From: an uncultured cyanobacterium
GTDB lineage: Bacteria > Cyanobacteriota > Cyanobacteriia > Cyanobacteriales > Nostocaceae
Length of the DNA stretch: 64,000 nucleotides
Direction: 5' to 3'
Assembly: GCA_903848645.1 (NCBI GenBank)
Contig: CAINGU010000118.1
Span: 31,503-95,502 of the forward strand
The notes under the pieces: generated by a model
Database searches by the model: none
What the model saw: the letters and a program-made list of their open reading frames with translations, nothing else
What the model was told of the DNA's origin: nothing
Position numbers and translations under genes: made by a program
Part shown: positions 27,639 to 36,768 of the stretch, in pieces
How positions within the stretch are numbered: the first letter of the stretch is position 1
Layout: each line of letters opens with the position of its first letter

Positions 27639-28100
27639 TTAAGGTAAATACTTTTGTACCACAGTCCAACCACTGAGAGATACCCAAGCAAATCCTAATA
27701 ATAAACAGAGATTACAACCAAGATGTAAAGGTCTAGCCCAAGGTTTTTTGGTACTAATTTGGGTGGCACTAAAAGCGGATACTAAAACTAATATAACTAC
27801 TACTAACCCAGCCCCTAAATGCGGTGAGTGTCCTAATGACCCAAAGTGTCCCAATGTACCCACAATCCCAACGGCTAGGAGTAATAATACTAGGCTCACC
27901 ATAGTTATGCCAATTATATAATGTAGGAATCGCATTTCACTACGATTCCCAGGTAGTACAATCCCTAACGGTGCTTCTGAGGTAGTTCTTACCCGTAACA
28001 TCCAAATACCAGTTATGGCTAACAATACATAAGCTAGTAAAGATAAACCCATTGACCAAGCGGCTATTTTCCATAACCATAAAAAGGACGGTAGGTGCAT
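27639..28100 (-). CDS. DUF4079-like membrane protein
   Basis: 153 residues, four predicted membrane helices (about 10-30, 60-82, 90-112 and 125-147). The conserved features include two His in membrane-proximal positions (LHYIIG and LGHSPHLGAG) and KPWARPLHLGCNL, followed by SGWTVVQKYLP. This looks like the cyanobacterial/plastid DUF4079 family, perhaps a heme- or cytochrome-b561-like protein given the paired His; that is inference. Confidence 0.6.
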   Translation of the reverse strand: MHLPSFLWLWKIAAWSMGLSLLAYVLLAITGIWMLRVRTTSEAPLGIVLPGNRSEMRFLHYIIGITMVSLVLLLLAVGIVGTLGHFGSLGHSPHLGAGLVVVILVLVSAFSATQISTKKPWARPLHLGCNLCLLLGFAWVSLSGWTVVQKYLP

Positions 28101-28185
28101 AAAATAGTTCAGTTCAGGAAAGTTACCTATTGAGCTTAACAGGACTTGAGCTTTTTTGTTAATGCTCCTAATTCAGATGCTAAAA

Positions 28186-28854
28186 TTACCTGACACTTCT
28201 CACCAAAAAATCTGCTTGTCCACAACTTTTGCGAGAACGTTTTAAAATATCTTCACTACAAATACCTGCTTTTCCATCCCTAGCATAGCAGAAAAATACC
28301 TCTTGTAAAAATCTCCCAGAATCAGAACAATAAGGGGCTATGCCATTAGCAGTAAACTCACTATTTGCACTGATAAATGTACTTTTCAAACCTTGAACTG
28401 TAGTCCGAAAAGGTTTAGCAGGACGATTATAAGCCGGGGGAATAGCCACAGAATCTTTTAATTTTTTACTTAATGCTAAATATCCTTGAGGAGTTTTTCC
28501 TGAACAAGTTCCATGTTTTTGCCATTCATGATTATAAAGGTTCGCGCTGGGATACAAACCTGGAAACTTTTGTTTAGTTGCTGGAGTTAATTTCTCTGTT
28601 GAACAACTAGCAGGATAGCCTTTTTGATATTGTGGCCATAAACCATGTAAGACAAAACCCAGTTTTTTGCCAGCATTACACTGATTTGGGTCAGGTTTCT
28701 GATTTGTCGCACAATAGTCAGGAGACCAGGAAAGAGTAAGGACGTAAAAATCAAACTTACCTGGAGTCCCCCGATTTTGAGCAATTGCACTATTAGATAT
28801 AATTAAGCTAGTTATTAATAAAGAAGATGTAATTAAAACTGTCCTAATCTGCAT
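28186..28854 (-). CDS. Secreted ribonuclease T2
   Basis: 222 residues from the chosen ATG, with a clean signal peptide MQIRTVLITSSLLI...AIAQ. An ATG 45 bases upstream (28899) is possible but gives a poorer signal. The RNase T2 active-site segments are present: GFVLHGLWPQYQKGYP (CAS I, catalytic His) and NHEWQKHGTCSG (CAS II, two His and Glu). Further Cys (DYCATN, SCSTE, GTCSG, PYCSDSG, FFCYARD, ICSED, SCGQ) fit the disulfide pattern. T2 enzymes degrade RNA outside the cytoplasm for nutrient scavenging, so it is probably periplasmic or secreted. Confidence 0.94.
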   Translation of the reverse strand: MQIRTVLITSSLLITSLIISNSAIAQNRGTPGKFDFYVLTLSWSPDYCATNQKPDPNQCNAGKKLGFVLHGLWPQYQKGYPASCSTEKLTPATKQKFPGLYPSANLYNHEWQKHGTCSGKTPQGYLALSKKLKDSVAIPPAYNRPAKPFRTTVQGLKSTFISANSEFTANGIAPYCSDSGRFLQEVFFCYARDGKAGICSEDILKRSRKSCGQADFLVRSVR

Positions 28855-28984
28855 ATTACAAAGAATTAGAAAAATATACCCACACAATTTTCTCACCATT
28901 TTCTGTATTGGTGCGTTTTGTTACGAAATTATTACAGTGAGGAATACCTCACCTCTTTGAGGGGCATACACACCAGAAAATAAT

Positions 28985-29014
28985 TTGCAACCTCTGTTAA
29001 CAATCTGTTATATT
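28985..29014 (+). promoter_or_regulatory. Sigma-70-type promoter candidate for the small membrane protein
   Basis: TTGCAA (28985-28990) and TATATT (29009-29014) are 18 bp apart and lie about 43 bp before the ATG at 29057. The small hairpin TGAGGAATACCTCA lies about 45 bp upstream of the -35 box. Confidence 0.45.
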
Positions 29015-29056
29015 TATTTACATGAAGTTACAAAAACTAAAAAACGAGGTTCTCAA

Positions 29057-29284
29057 ATGGCTATTTTAATTTCTCTATTGGTTGTTGGTTGGGTAGCAGT
29101 TTCCGTTATCGGTTCTCTCGCTTACTTCATGGGTGAACAAAGTAAGCCCATTCACGAACGCAATTGGGCTTCTGATAAATTTGCAGCTTTGGCTAAATCT
29201 ATTACTGGCGTAGATATGGACTATACCCAACGCACCCCAGCCTATGCTATTGATGCTTATAACAGCCGCAACTTACCCAGATAG
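29057..29284 (+). CDS. Small one-helix membrane protein, possibly Psb35-like
   Basis: 75 residues: one N-terminal membrane helix (about 3-26, ILISLLVVGWVAVSVIGSLAYFMG) and a hydrophilic tail with SKPIHERNWASDKF and YAIDAYNSRNLPR. The helix followed by a PIHERNW segment recalls a conserved cyanobacterial small protein family that I think includes the photosystem II assembly factor Psb35 (Ssl2148); I am not certain. GAGG is seven bases before the ATG, which decides against the TTG at 28985. A good promoter and a terminator mark it as a single-gene unit. Confidence 0.7.
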   Translation: MAILISLLVVGWVAVSVIGSLAYFMGEQSKPIHERNWASDKFAALAKSITGVDMDYTQRTPAYAIDAYNSRNLPR

Positions 29285-29320
29285 TAGTTACTGGCAATTT
29301 GACAAGATGTATATAAAAAT

Positions 29321-29352
29321 AACCCCCAGGATTGTAACTGGGGGTTTTGCTT
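29321..29352 (+). terminator. Rho-independent terminator
   Basis: Stem AACCCCCAG (29321-29329) and CTGGGGGTT (29338-29346) with an eight-base loop, then TTGCTTTCTTT. It lies 37 bp after the small membrane protein gene and just before the convergent GH57 gene end. Confidence 0.88.
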
Positions 29353-29369
29353 TCTTTCCTGTTCCCTAA

Positions 29370-30962
29370 TTAAAATGCTGGACGATAAACGCGATAGTTA
29401 ATATTGGGGAAAATATTATCCATTGACTCGACTTTTTCCAACCAACCACTATCAACCTTACCCACTTTCACATCTTCATACAGTTTATTAAACCGCATTA
29501 AGTGCGATCGCGTTCTTCTCACCGCATAGGGAACCATTGTTCCTGTCCGCATAATAAACGCCCAGTCAGAAGATTGTGCTAATAACAATTCTCTTGCAGC
29601 TTGGTTGAGTGCTTTTAACTGTAACTCGTCTTCAGCTTCGATTTGGGAAATTTCAATCATCCGTTCCGCAGCTTTGTGTAAATGTGGATAAACCCAAGCA
29701 TTAGTATCATTCAACCAGTATTCATGAAAACCCTTAAAGCCCCAACTCGACTGAGCAGGACGACATACTTGTTGATTAGGATTAGCCCGTAAATAATCGG
29801 CTAAATGGGTCATTTCATAGGTTTTTTGGTCATACCATGACTTACGGAACAGGTAATCAATGAACCAAGGACCCTCATACCACCAATGACCAAATAACTC
29901 CGCATCATAGGGAGATACAATAATTGGCGGCCGACCCATAATATCGTGTAAATGCCCGGCTTGCTGTTCACGATTATACATGAAGTTAGCAGCGTGTTCT
30001 GCCGCTTTTTCCCTTGCCCAGTAAGGATCATACAGGGCTTTATCGGAAAGACCTAAACCTCGTCCAGTAATTTTATGATACTTAATACCCGTATTTTTGC
30101 GCTGACCATTGGGCATAATGTAGGGCTTAATATATTCATATTCGGCTTCCCAGCCCAAATCTTTATAAAATTCCCGATATTCGGCTGCACCAGGATAACC
30201 CACCTCAGAAGACCATACTTGCTGGGAAGATTCATGATCTCGACCAAAAGCCGCTACACCGGGTTCTGTAAAAATCGGCGCATAGCTACCGAAGCGAGGC
30301 CGGGGACGGGCGTATAAAATGCCATGTCCATCAGTGAGGAAATAACGTAAACCAGCATCAGCCAGCATTCGCTCCACACCTTCATAATAGGCACATTCTG
30401 GCAACCAAATGCCTCTAGGAGCTTGGCCAAAAGTTTCCTCGTAATGTTCACAAGCTACCTGAATTTGCGCCCACACAGCTTGGGGGTACATTTTCATTAG
30501 TGGTAAGTAGCCGTGAGTCGCACCACAGGTGATAATTTCCAAGTTATTACTATCTTGGAACTGTTTAAATGCTGTAACTAAATCACCTTGATAACGTTCC
30601 CATAACTCCCGCGCTTCATTAAATTCAGTTGCATAATGTTCTGCTAAATACCGAACATGACCATTATGAATATTGCGCTCGGCTTCTAGTTCTATAAGCT
30701 CTTCTAATTGTGATAAGTGAGCATCATAGCGTTCTTGCAATAAAGGATCACGAAGCATAGAAATCAAAGGCGGAGTCATACTCATGGTGAGTTTGAAATC
30801 AATACCGTCTCGCTTTAAGCCTTCAAATACTTTTAATAAAGGAATGTAAGTTTCAGTAATCGCTTCATACAGCCATTCTTCTTCTAGCACATAGTCACTT
30901 CCTGGGTGACGAACGAAGGGCAGATGTGCATGAAGTACAAGCGCGACGTAGCCTATAGCCAT
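29370..30962 (-). CDS. Glycoside hydrolase family 57 (1,4-alpha-glucan branching enzyme type)
   Basis: 530 residues. It starts with the GH57 signature YVALVLHAHLPFVRHP, has the catalytic nucleophile Glu in GIWLPECAYYEGVERML (about 187) and the acid Asp in SPYDAELFGHWWYEGP (about 352). The C-terminal helical domain with WAFIMRTGTMVPYAVRRT is the DUF1957-type extension of GH57 branching enzymes, so it probably forms alpha-1,6 branches in glycogen. The activity is inferred from the family; some members are amylases. Confidence 0.9.
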   Translation of the reverse strand: MAIGYVALVLHAHLPFVRHPGSDYVLEEEWLYEAITETYIPLLKVFEGLKRDGIDFKLTMSMTPPLISMLRDPLLQERYDAHLSQLEELIELEAERNIHNGHVRYLAEHYATEFNEARELWERYQGDLVTAFKQFQDSNNLEIITCGATHGYLPLMKMYPQAVWAQIQVACEHYEETFGQAPRGIWLPECAYYEGVERMLADAGLRYFLTDGHGILYARPRPRFGSYAPIFTEPGVAAFGRDHESSQQVWSSEVGYPGAAEYREFYKDLGWEAEYEYIKPYIMPNGQRKNTGIKYHKITGRGLGLSDKALYDPYWAREKAAEHAANFMYNREQQAGHLHDIMGRPPIIVSPYDAELFGHWWYEGPWFIDYLFRKSWYDQKTYEMTHLADYLRANPNQQVCRPAQSSWGFKGFHEYWLNDTNAWVYPHLHKAAERMIEISQIEAEDELQLKALNQAARELLLAQSSDWAFIMRTGTMVPYAVRRTRSHLMRFNKLYEDVKVGKVDSGWLEKVESMDNIFPNINYRVYRPAF

Positions 30963-31090
30963 AATATTTTTTATGTGTGGTACTTGGAGGTTGCAGACAA
31001 AAAAGTCTGTGTGGGGAAATTAAGAATATTTTAAGACTATATGGATCATTGGTCATGAATCCTCAGTTAATACTTATTGGGAGTCAGCAG

Positions 31091-31130
31091 GTAGGGGCGC
31101 AGGGCCTGCGCCCATTCAGGATTCATAAGG
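31091..31130. repeat. Palindromic GC-rich dispersed repeat, copy outside rsgA
   Basis: GGGCGCA (31095-31101) and TGCGCCC (31107-31113) form a strong hairpin flanked by GTAG and ATTCAGGATTCA. The same element in inverted orientation is inside rsgA at 32190-32217. Confidence 0.85.
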
Positions 31131-31151
31131 AGGAAAGAATAACTGACGGAT

Positions 31152-32321
31152 TTATTCTTCTTCACTGTCTTTATACAAGTTCTGTAAGTCCTGTAATTGG
31201 GTTTTTCGAGAAATTCGGCGATATTTTTTACTTTCTAGTTTTGGTTCGTACTGACTCTGACCTTTACCTTTAGATATTAATTTCAGACTTGATTCGGGGT
31301 CAGCTTGTTGGTTAAGATGAGTTTGATGAGCGATCGCATCATCCAAAAATTCTAAATAATGCTGATATCGTTCCCAATCGCCGCTGACAGCACAGTTTGG
31401 CTCATCTTTATGGATACAATCACTAAAGCGACAATGAGCCGCAGCTAGGCGTTCTCTGGCTTCTGGGAAATAGTGAATTAGTTCTTCGGGACTACAATCT
31501 AAATCCGGCTGATTAAAGCCAGGAGTATCTGCTAATAACCCACCTGTAGGCATTTCAAATAATTCTACATGACGGGTGGTATGGCGACCACGGGCTAATT
31601 TACCGGAAACTTCCCCCACTCGCAGGTTGATATCGGGAATCAAACTATTAATCAAGCTGGATTTTCCCACACCAGAAGGACCAGCAATGACAGTAATTTT
31701 ATCCTGCAAATATTCTGCTATTTGGTCAATATTAATGTTGTTTTGAACGCTAATAAATAAAGGTTGATAGCCCCAGGCTAGTAAGCGATCGCTAATTTGC
31801 TGTTTTTCTTCTAGAGAAACTAAATCACATTTATTCAAACATAACAGCACATCAACGCCTGTAGACTCAGCCTTAATTAAAAATCTACTTAATTGAATAG
31901 GTTCTAAAGGCGGGTCAGCAACCGCAAAAACCAGAAGAATTTGATTGACATTAGCGATCGCGGGGCGATTTAATTGACTATGACGGGGTAAAACCTCACC
32001 TACAGCCCCTCTTCCCCCAGCCCAATCGGGTTCTTCCACAATCACGCGATCGCCCACCATCACCTGTTGACCAATCTTTTTCAGGCGTGTCCTCCGCGTA
32101 CAGAGGAGGATGGGGGCAGGGGGCAGGGAGGAGGGGGCAGGGGCGAAATTTATTTCTGATTTCTGATTTCTGGTTTTTTCTGAACTCCTGACTGGGCGCA
32201 GGCCCTGCGCCCCTACCTCCTGAGTCCTTTCTACCTCATCCATCTGCACGCGATAAAAATTGGCCTGTACAGCTAACACTGTACCCAATAACTGTCCATT
32301 AGCAACATTTTCCCCTGTCAT
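31152..32321 (-). CDS. rsgA: Ribosome small-subunit-dependent GTPase A, with in-frame repeat insert
   Basis: 389 residues. RsgA matures 30S ribosomes. It has an OB-fold N-terminus, a circularly permuted GTPase domain (NKCD, then GPSGVGKSSLINSL, then DTPGFNQPDL) and a zinc knuckle (CRFSDCIHKDEPNC, Cys-His-Cys). It is longer than usual because residues about 30-71 (DNA about 32109-32234) are repeat-derived, lying between FYRVQMDE and LLCTRRTRLKK, which join directly in relatives. The frame stays open. Its ATG overlaps the stop of the tusA-like gene by four bases (ATGA), so it is co-translated with the dnaJ-tusA pair. Confidence 0.95.
   Translation of the reverse strand: MTGENVANGQLLGTVLAVQANFYRVQMDEVERTQEVGAQGLRPVRSSEKTRNQKSEINFAPAPSSLPPAPILLCTRRTRLKKIGQQVMVGDRVIVEEPDWAGGRGAVGEVLPRHSQLNRPAIANVNQILLVFAVADPPLEPIQLSRFLIKAESTGVDVLLCLNKCDLVSLEEKQQISDRLLAWGYQPLFISVQNNINIDQIAEYLQDKITVIAGPSGVGKSSLINSLIPDINLRVGEVSGKLARGRHTTRHVELFEMPTGGLLADTPGFNQPDLDCSPEELIHYFPEARERLAAAHCRFSDCIHKDEPNCAVSGDWERYQHYLEFLDDAIAHQTHLNQQADPESSLKLISKGKGQSQYEPKLESKKYRRISRKTQLQDLQNLYKDSEEE
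32109..32234. repeat. Repeat-derived insert inside rsgA
   Basis: About 126 bp made of a G-rich tandem run (GGGGGCAGGGAGGAGG-like, 32109-32145), GATTTCT repeats (32155-32172) and the palindrome GGGCGCAGGCCCTGCGCCC (32194-32212), which also occurs at 31095-31113. It is read in frame by rsgA as Ala/Pro/Ser/Arg-rich sequence in the OB-fold loop. Confidence 0.8.
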
Positions 32322-32575
32322 GCCGCAGTAACCGGACGGCGAATAACCAGGGAAAAATAGTCAGAACAATCTGTAATTTGTTCTACTTGATAACCAGCCA
32401 TTGTCAGACTATCAGGAACTTGTTCTATCGGTTCACCTGGATCTAACCAGACTTCCAATAAACTTCCTAGGGGCATTTTTTCCAAATATAGTTTTGTCCG
32501 CACAAAATTAATCGGGCAAGGAGTACCACGCAAATCAAGTTGAGCGTCAGGGGTTAATAGAGAAGATGCACTCAT
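32318..32575 (-). CDS. TusA-like sulfur-carrier family protein
   Basis: 85 residues with the TusA/SirA/YedF motif [20 protein letters not shown] (Cys at about residue 20), then [21 protein letters not shown]. In the family this Cys carries persulfide sulfur for tRNA thiolation or other transfers. It overlaps both neighbours (dnaJ stop and rsgA start) by four bases, a tight dnaJ-tusA-rsgA operon. Confidence 0.9.
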   Translation of the reverse strand: MSASSLLTPDAQLDLRGTPCPINFVRTKLYLEKMPLGSLLEVWLDPGEPIEQVPDSLTMAGYQVEQITDCSDYFSLVIRRPVTAA

Positions 32576-33723
32576 GACTTAAATAAGCTTCCTAAGAATC
32601 CTTCTAAACCACCTTTACCGGTTCTATCTCCCTTAATTTTAGCCAGTTTCTCCAGGAGTTCTCGCTCCTCTGGGATGATCTTCGTGGGAATATCAATTAA
32701 CACCGTCAACAGATGATCACCGCGACTCACCGGATTACCCAGACGGGGAACACCACGATTTTCCAATTTCATCACCGTGTTCGGTTGAGTTCCTGGGGGA
32801 ATAATCAACTCCACTGGACCATCTACCGTATTTACCTCTAAACGGCAACCTAGAATCGCTTGCAAGTAGCTAATTTTAATTTCTGAGTTAACATTAATGC
32901 CCTCACGATGAAATTCTTCATCTTCATTGACAAACAAGTAGACATATAAATCACCAGGAGGACCACTGCGTTGACCCGCATCTCCTTCTTGGGAAATCCG
33001 TAACCTTGTGCCATTGTCTACACCAGCAGGAACATTGATTTTGAGTTTCTTTGTAACCTGATTTGCGCCTTTGCCATCACAAGCATCACATTTATCTTCC
33101 ACAACCGTGCCTGTGCCATCACAGGTGGGACAAGTGGAAACTTGGGTAAAACTACCAAATGGCGTTCTCGTTACCCGTCTAACTTGACCTGAACCACTAC
33201 AAGTGCTGCAAGTTCGCGGACGAGTTCCTGGTTTAGCGCCAGAACCAGTACACACTTCACAGCTTTCTAAATGGGAAATGCGAATTTCTTTTTCTCCACC
33301 AAATACCGCTTCCCGAAACTCTAATTTCAGGTCTAGGCGGAGATCATCGCCTCTTACTGGTCCACTACGCCGTCTTTGTTGGGGTTGTCCACCTCCACCC
33401 GCACCACCAGCAAAGCCGCTGAAAATGCTTTCAAAGATATCGGCAAAACCACCCATGTCACCCATATCTTGGAAACCAGCACCAGCACCAGCCGCGGCCG
33501 CACCAGAAACACCAGCTTCACCAAAGCGGTCATAACGAGCGCGAACTTCCGGCTCGGATAGCACTTCATAGGCGCGGTTAATTTCCTTAAATCGCTCCTC
33601 TGCCCCAGATTCTTTATTCACATCTGGGTGATACTTTCGGGCTAGGCGGCGATAAGCCTGTTTAATCTCTTCTTTGTCGGCGTCACGAGAGACACCCAGG
33701 GTTTCATAATAGTCTCGGGCCAT
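32572..33723 (-). CDS. dnaJ: Chaperone protein DnaJ
   Basis: 383 residues, class I. J domain (5-68) with KYHPDVNK (HPD motif), Gly-rich region (75-120), four zinc-binding CxxCxGxG-type repeats ([32 protein letters not shown]; about 150-220) and C-terminal substrate-binding domains. It stimulates the DnaK ATPase. It is separated from dnaK by 790 bp of repeat-containing DNA, so it may have its own promoter. Confidence 0.97.
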   Translation of the reverse strand: MARDYYETLGVSRDADKEEIKQAYRRLARKYHPDVNKESGAEERFKEINRAYEVLSEPEVRARYDRFGEAGVSGAAAAGAGAGFQDMGDMGGFADIFESIFSGFAGGAGGGGQPQQRRRSGPVRGDDLRLDLKLEFREAVFGGEKEIRISHLESCEVCTGSGAKPGTRPRTCSTCSGSGQVRRVTRTPFGSFTQVSTCPTCDGTGTVVEDKCDACDGKGANQVTKKLKINVPAGVDNGTRLRISQEGDAGQRSGPPGDLYVYLFVNEDEEFHREGINVNSEIKISYLQAILGCRLEVNTVDGPVELIIPPGTQPNTVMKLENRGVPRLGNPVSRGDHLLTVLIDIPTKIIPEERELLEKLAKIKGDRTGKGGLEGFLGSLFKS

Positions 33724-34406
33724 ATAGCAAGGTTAAGAATTAGAAGGAAGCAGAAGTACGGAAAATAGTAGCTAATAGGTTTAAGGTAACACTTTCACAA
33801 GAATACAGAAATTCAGGAGTTCAAATATAGCGGTATGCACTTGAATGAAATCCACAATTTACATGAATTGCCATACACCACTCATTCTTTCAACTCTGTC
33901 ATCTGCCACCTGCTATAGCACGGGGTGGCATTAGCCATACTCTTTTTTAATTTTTGTTAATAATTAATTTTACGGATACTTGGTTGCTAGGGTTTGCTCA
34001 TCAGTCTATAAATTCAGTGTTTGTTCAATACTCGGTAGGAGTATATACAACAATGATTTTAATCGTTATCTGCTATAAGCGCAGCGATCGCTATTTTTAC
34101 TAGACTTGGTTTTCGTCTTTGACCTGTTTTTGCCTATAGGATAGGATAGGTCAAATTCCTATTTTTGATTAAATCATTGTTGATTAACCTTTTATCATTG
34201 TGCTATTCAGGTGTGAAAAAACCCACCCATTGATTATAGGGACTAGCCGTACCATTAGATGTGGAAAACCCGACCTATACTTTTAATTCCATCTGTGATA
34301 CGGCAGTTTTAAATCGAATGTCGTAAATAAAGCAACCATTAAAAATCCCTGAAAAGTTTATACCATCTGCTTTTTAATTTTTAATTTTTAATTCCGCCCT
34401 GCGGTA
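33724..34406. other. Spacer between dnaK and dnaJ
   Basis: About 680 bp with no gene. It includes a partial MITE-like copy at its end (34320-34410) and AT-rich stretches. It is unusual for a grpE-dnaK-dnaJ locus to be this widely spaced. A dnaJ promoter on the minus strand is expected here. Confidence 0.5.
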
Positions 34407-34410
34407 CTAG
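34320..34410. mobile_element. MITE-like element, partial copy 3
   Basis: CGTAAATAAAGCAACCATTA, then AAAATCCCTGAAAAG and CCATCTGCTTTTTAATTTTT, ending CCGCCCTGCGGTACTAG. It matches the reverse complement of copy 2 (11146-11252) but its left end is not clear. A CTAG at 34243 could be a more distant edge. It shares the CTAGTAC junction with copy 4. Confidence 0.6.
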
Positions 34411-34517
34411 TACAACACTGCGTAAATAAAACAACCATTCTCAATCACCAAAAGGCTTACGCCATATTACTTTTGACTTTTGACTTTTGACTTTTGACTT
34501 CCGCCCTGCGGTACTAG
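34407..34517. mobile_element. MITE-like element, copy 4 (supplies dnaK stop codon)
   Basis: 111 bp from CTAGTACAACACTGCG to GCGGTACTAG, with four TTTTGAC units and the CCGCCCTGCGG hairpin before the end. Its sequence is close to copy 1 (6822-6931). The final CTAG (34514-34517) contains the stop codon of dnaK on the minus strand. Copies 3 and 4 abut at the palindrome GTACTAGTAC. Confidence 0.7.
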
Positions 34518-36472
34518 TCTATCGCCTCATAATCTGCTTGGGTGGTACTTTCGTTATCAAAATCAAAGTTGAATTGTGGTACTTGTGTATTCATTGCCGA
34601 AGACTGATTTTCTGGTTGTTCAGCTATTTCTGTTAAATCTGCTGGCTCTGAATCGTCTTTATTGGCCTGATTGTAAACATCCGCACCAATAGCAAAGAGA
34701 GTTTGTTGGAAATCCTCTAAAAGTGCCTTAACGTTAGACGGAGAGGTATTAGGGTTGCTCATTGCCGTTCGTAGTTCATCAACTTTCTCATTCGCCTGGG
34801 CTATCAGTTGCTCACTTAGTAAATTGCGATTATCCCGTAATGTTGTCTCATAACTGAATAACAAGTTATCAGCTTGATTTTTGAGTTCTACCAGTTCTTT
34901 CCGTCTTTGATCTTCTTCGGCAAACACTTCAGCTTGTTTCCGCATTTGCTCAATTTCATGGTTACTCAAACCGCCTGTGCTGGTAATGCGGATGCTTTGT
35001 TCCCTACCTGTACCTTTATCTTGAGCAGCAACTTTGAGGATGCCATTAACATCAATTTCAAAAGCTACTTCAATTTGTGGTACACCGCGAGGAGCGGGAG
35101 GAATACCACCCAGGAGAAACTTACCCAGACTTTTGTTATCTTTGGCCATAGCTCGTTCTCCTTGGAGGACATGAATTTCCACGGAGGTTTGACCATCAAC
35201 GGCTGTAGAAAATACCTGGGATTTGCTAGTAGGAATAGTGGTATTACGGTCAATTATTTTTGTGAATACTTCTCCTAGTGTTTCAATCCCTAAAGATAGG
35301 GGGGTGACATCTAAAAGCAGTAAGTTATCTATTTCTCCACCTAAAACCCCAGCTTGGATGGCTGCACCTAGAGCTACAGCTTCATCAGGGTTGACGGAAC
35401 GATCTGGGGCTTTGCCATTAAAAAATTTAATTAAAGCGTTTTGAACCGCAGGAATGCGGGTAGAACCACCTACTAAAATAATCCGATCTATATCTTGGGG
35501 TTTGAGGTCTGCATCCTTAAGAGCTTGGCTCATGGGTTCGATAGTACCCGTAATTAAATGCCCTGTCAGTTCTTCAAATTGAGAACGACTGAGTTCCATT
35601 TCCAGATGCTTTGGTCCTGTGGCATCAGCAGTGATAAATGGTAGATTAATGGAGGTGCTAACCATGTTGGATAGTTCAACTTTGGCCTTTTCCGCTGCTT
35701 CGCGTAGTCGTTGCAGTGCCATTTTGTCTAGGGCAATATCTATTTTCTCTTCTGCTTTAAATCTTTCTAGCATCCAGCCAACAATGGCATTATCAAAGTC
35801 GTCTCCTCCTAAGTGATTATTACCACAGGTGGCTTTAACTTCAAAAACTCCGTCGCCAAGCTGGAGAATAGATACGTCAAATGTTCCTCCTCCCAGATCA
35901 AATACTAAAATTAACTGCTCTTGATCTTGTTTGTCTAAACCAAAAGCTAGGGCGGCGGCAGTGGGTTCGTTGATAATTCTTAAGACTTCTAAGCCAGCAA
36001 TAGTACCTGCATCTTTTGTGGCCTGTCTTTGGGCATCTGTAAAATATGCTGGTACGGTAATTACTGCTTGTGTTACCGCCTCACCTAAGAAATTTTCTGC
36101 ATCCTGCTTGACCTTTTGTAAGACCATAGAAGAGATTTCTTGAGGTGTGTAGCTGCGTCCGCGAATTTGCACATCAACGGTATCATCTCTACCTTTGATG
36201 CAGCTATACGGTACGCTATCACGCTCTAATTCTGTCTCTTCCCAACGCCGGCCAATGAATCTTTTTATACTGTAAACTGTGTTTTCTGCATTTGTTACAG
36301 CTTGTCGCTTTGCCAGTTGTCCAACTAGGCGATCATTACTTTTTCCAAAGCCCACAATACTAGGAGTAGTGCGTCCTCCTTCGGAGTTAGCAATTACTAT
36401 TGGTTGTCCACCTTCTAGAACAGCGACACAACTATTAGTAGTACCTAAATCGATCCCGATAACTTTTCCCAT
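34514..36472 (-). CDS. dnaK: Chaperone protein DnaK (Hsp70)
   Basis: 652 residues. It carries the Hsp70 phosphate-binding and ATPase motifs ([45 protein letters not shown]), the linker [17 protein letters not shown], the peptide-binding domain and a helical lid. The tail is acidic ([19 protein letters not shown]) and its TAG stop lies in the CTAG end of a MITE-like element. Cyanobacteria have several DnaK paralogues; this is the one clustered with grpE and dnaJ. It folds and protects proteins with DnaJ and GrpE. Confidence 0.98.
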   Translation of the reverse strand: MGKVIGIDLGTTNSCVAVLEGGQPIVIANSEGGRTTPSIVGFGKSNDRLVGQLAKRQAVTNAENTVYSIKRFIGRRWEETELERDSVPYSCIKGRDDTVDVQIRGRSYTPQEISSMVLQKVKQDAENFLGEAVTQAVITVPAYFTDAQRQATKDAGTIAGLEVLRIINEPTAAALAFGLDKQDQEQLILVFDLGGGTFDVSILQLGDGVFEVKATCGNNHLGGDDFDNAIVGWMLERFKAEEKIDIALDKMALQRLREAAEKAKVELSNMVSTSINLPFITADATGPKHLEMELSRSQFEELTGHLITGTIEPMSQALKDADLKPQDIDRIILVGGSTRIPAVQNALIKFFNGKAPDRSVNPDEAVALGAAIQAGVLGGEIDNLLLLDVTPLSLGIETLGEVFTKIIDRNTTIPTSKSQVFSTAVDGQTSVEIHVLQGERAMAKDNKSLGKFLLGGIPPAPRGVPQIEVAFEIDVNGILKVAAQDKGTGREQSIRITSTGGLSNHEIEQMRKQAEVFAEEDQRRKELVELKNQADNLLFSYETTLRDNRNLLSEQLIAQANEKVDELRTAMSNPNTSPSNVKALLEDFQQTLFAIGADVYNQANKDDSEPADLTEIAEQPENQSSAMNTQVPQFNFDFDNESTTQADYEAID

Positions 36473-36603
36473 ACTTAAAGTATTTTTACTGCAAACATTC
36501 TACCGTAATTATTCACGGGTAGTTGTGATTTGGCGACAATCTACAAATTTATGCAGGTTATATTATAAGCGATTATACATATAGAGTTTACTGTTTTAAA
36601 GAA

Positions 36604-36670
36604 CTAGTACATAACCGGGTAAGTTAACCAACCATGAAATGAAAAATTCCCAAACAGCTTGTAAAATTTA
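36604..36670. mobile_element. Degenerate MITE-like copy between grpE and dnaK
   Basis: CTAGTACATAACCGGGTAAG, then TTAACCAACCAT and AAAAATTCCCAAACAGCTT, resemble the left half of copy 2 read in reverse (CTAGTACACAACGGCGTAAA and so on). The right end is not recognised. This places three family members within the grpE-dnaK-dnaJ locus. Confidence 0.5.
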
Positions 36671-36768
36671 TCTAAATTGAGGTTGGCAATAGGTAATTGG
36701 CATTACTCCCTATTGCCTGTTCCCTCTTTTCTTTACTAGCAACTTATGTTACTAGCAATGATGACAGC

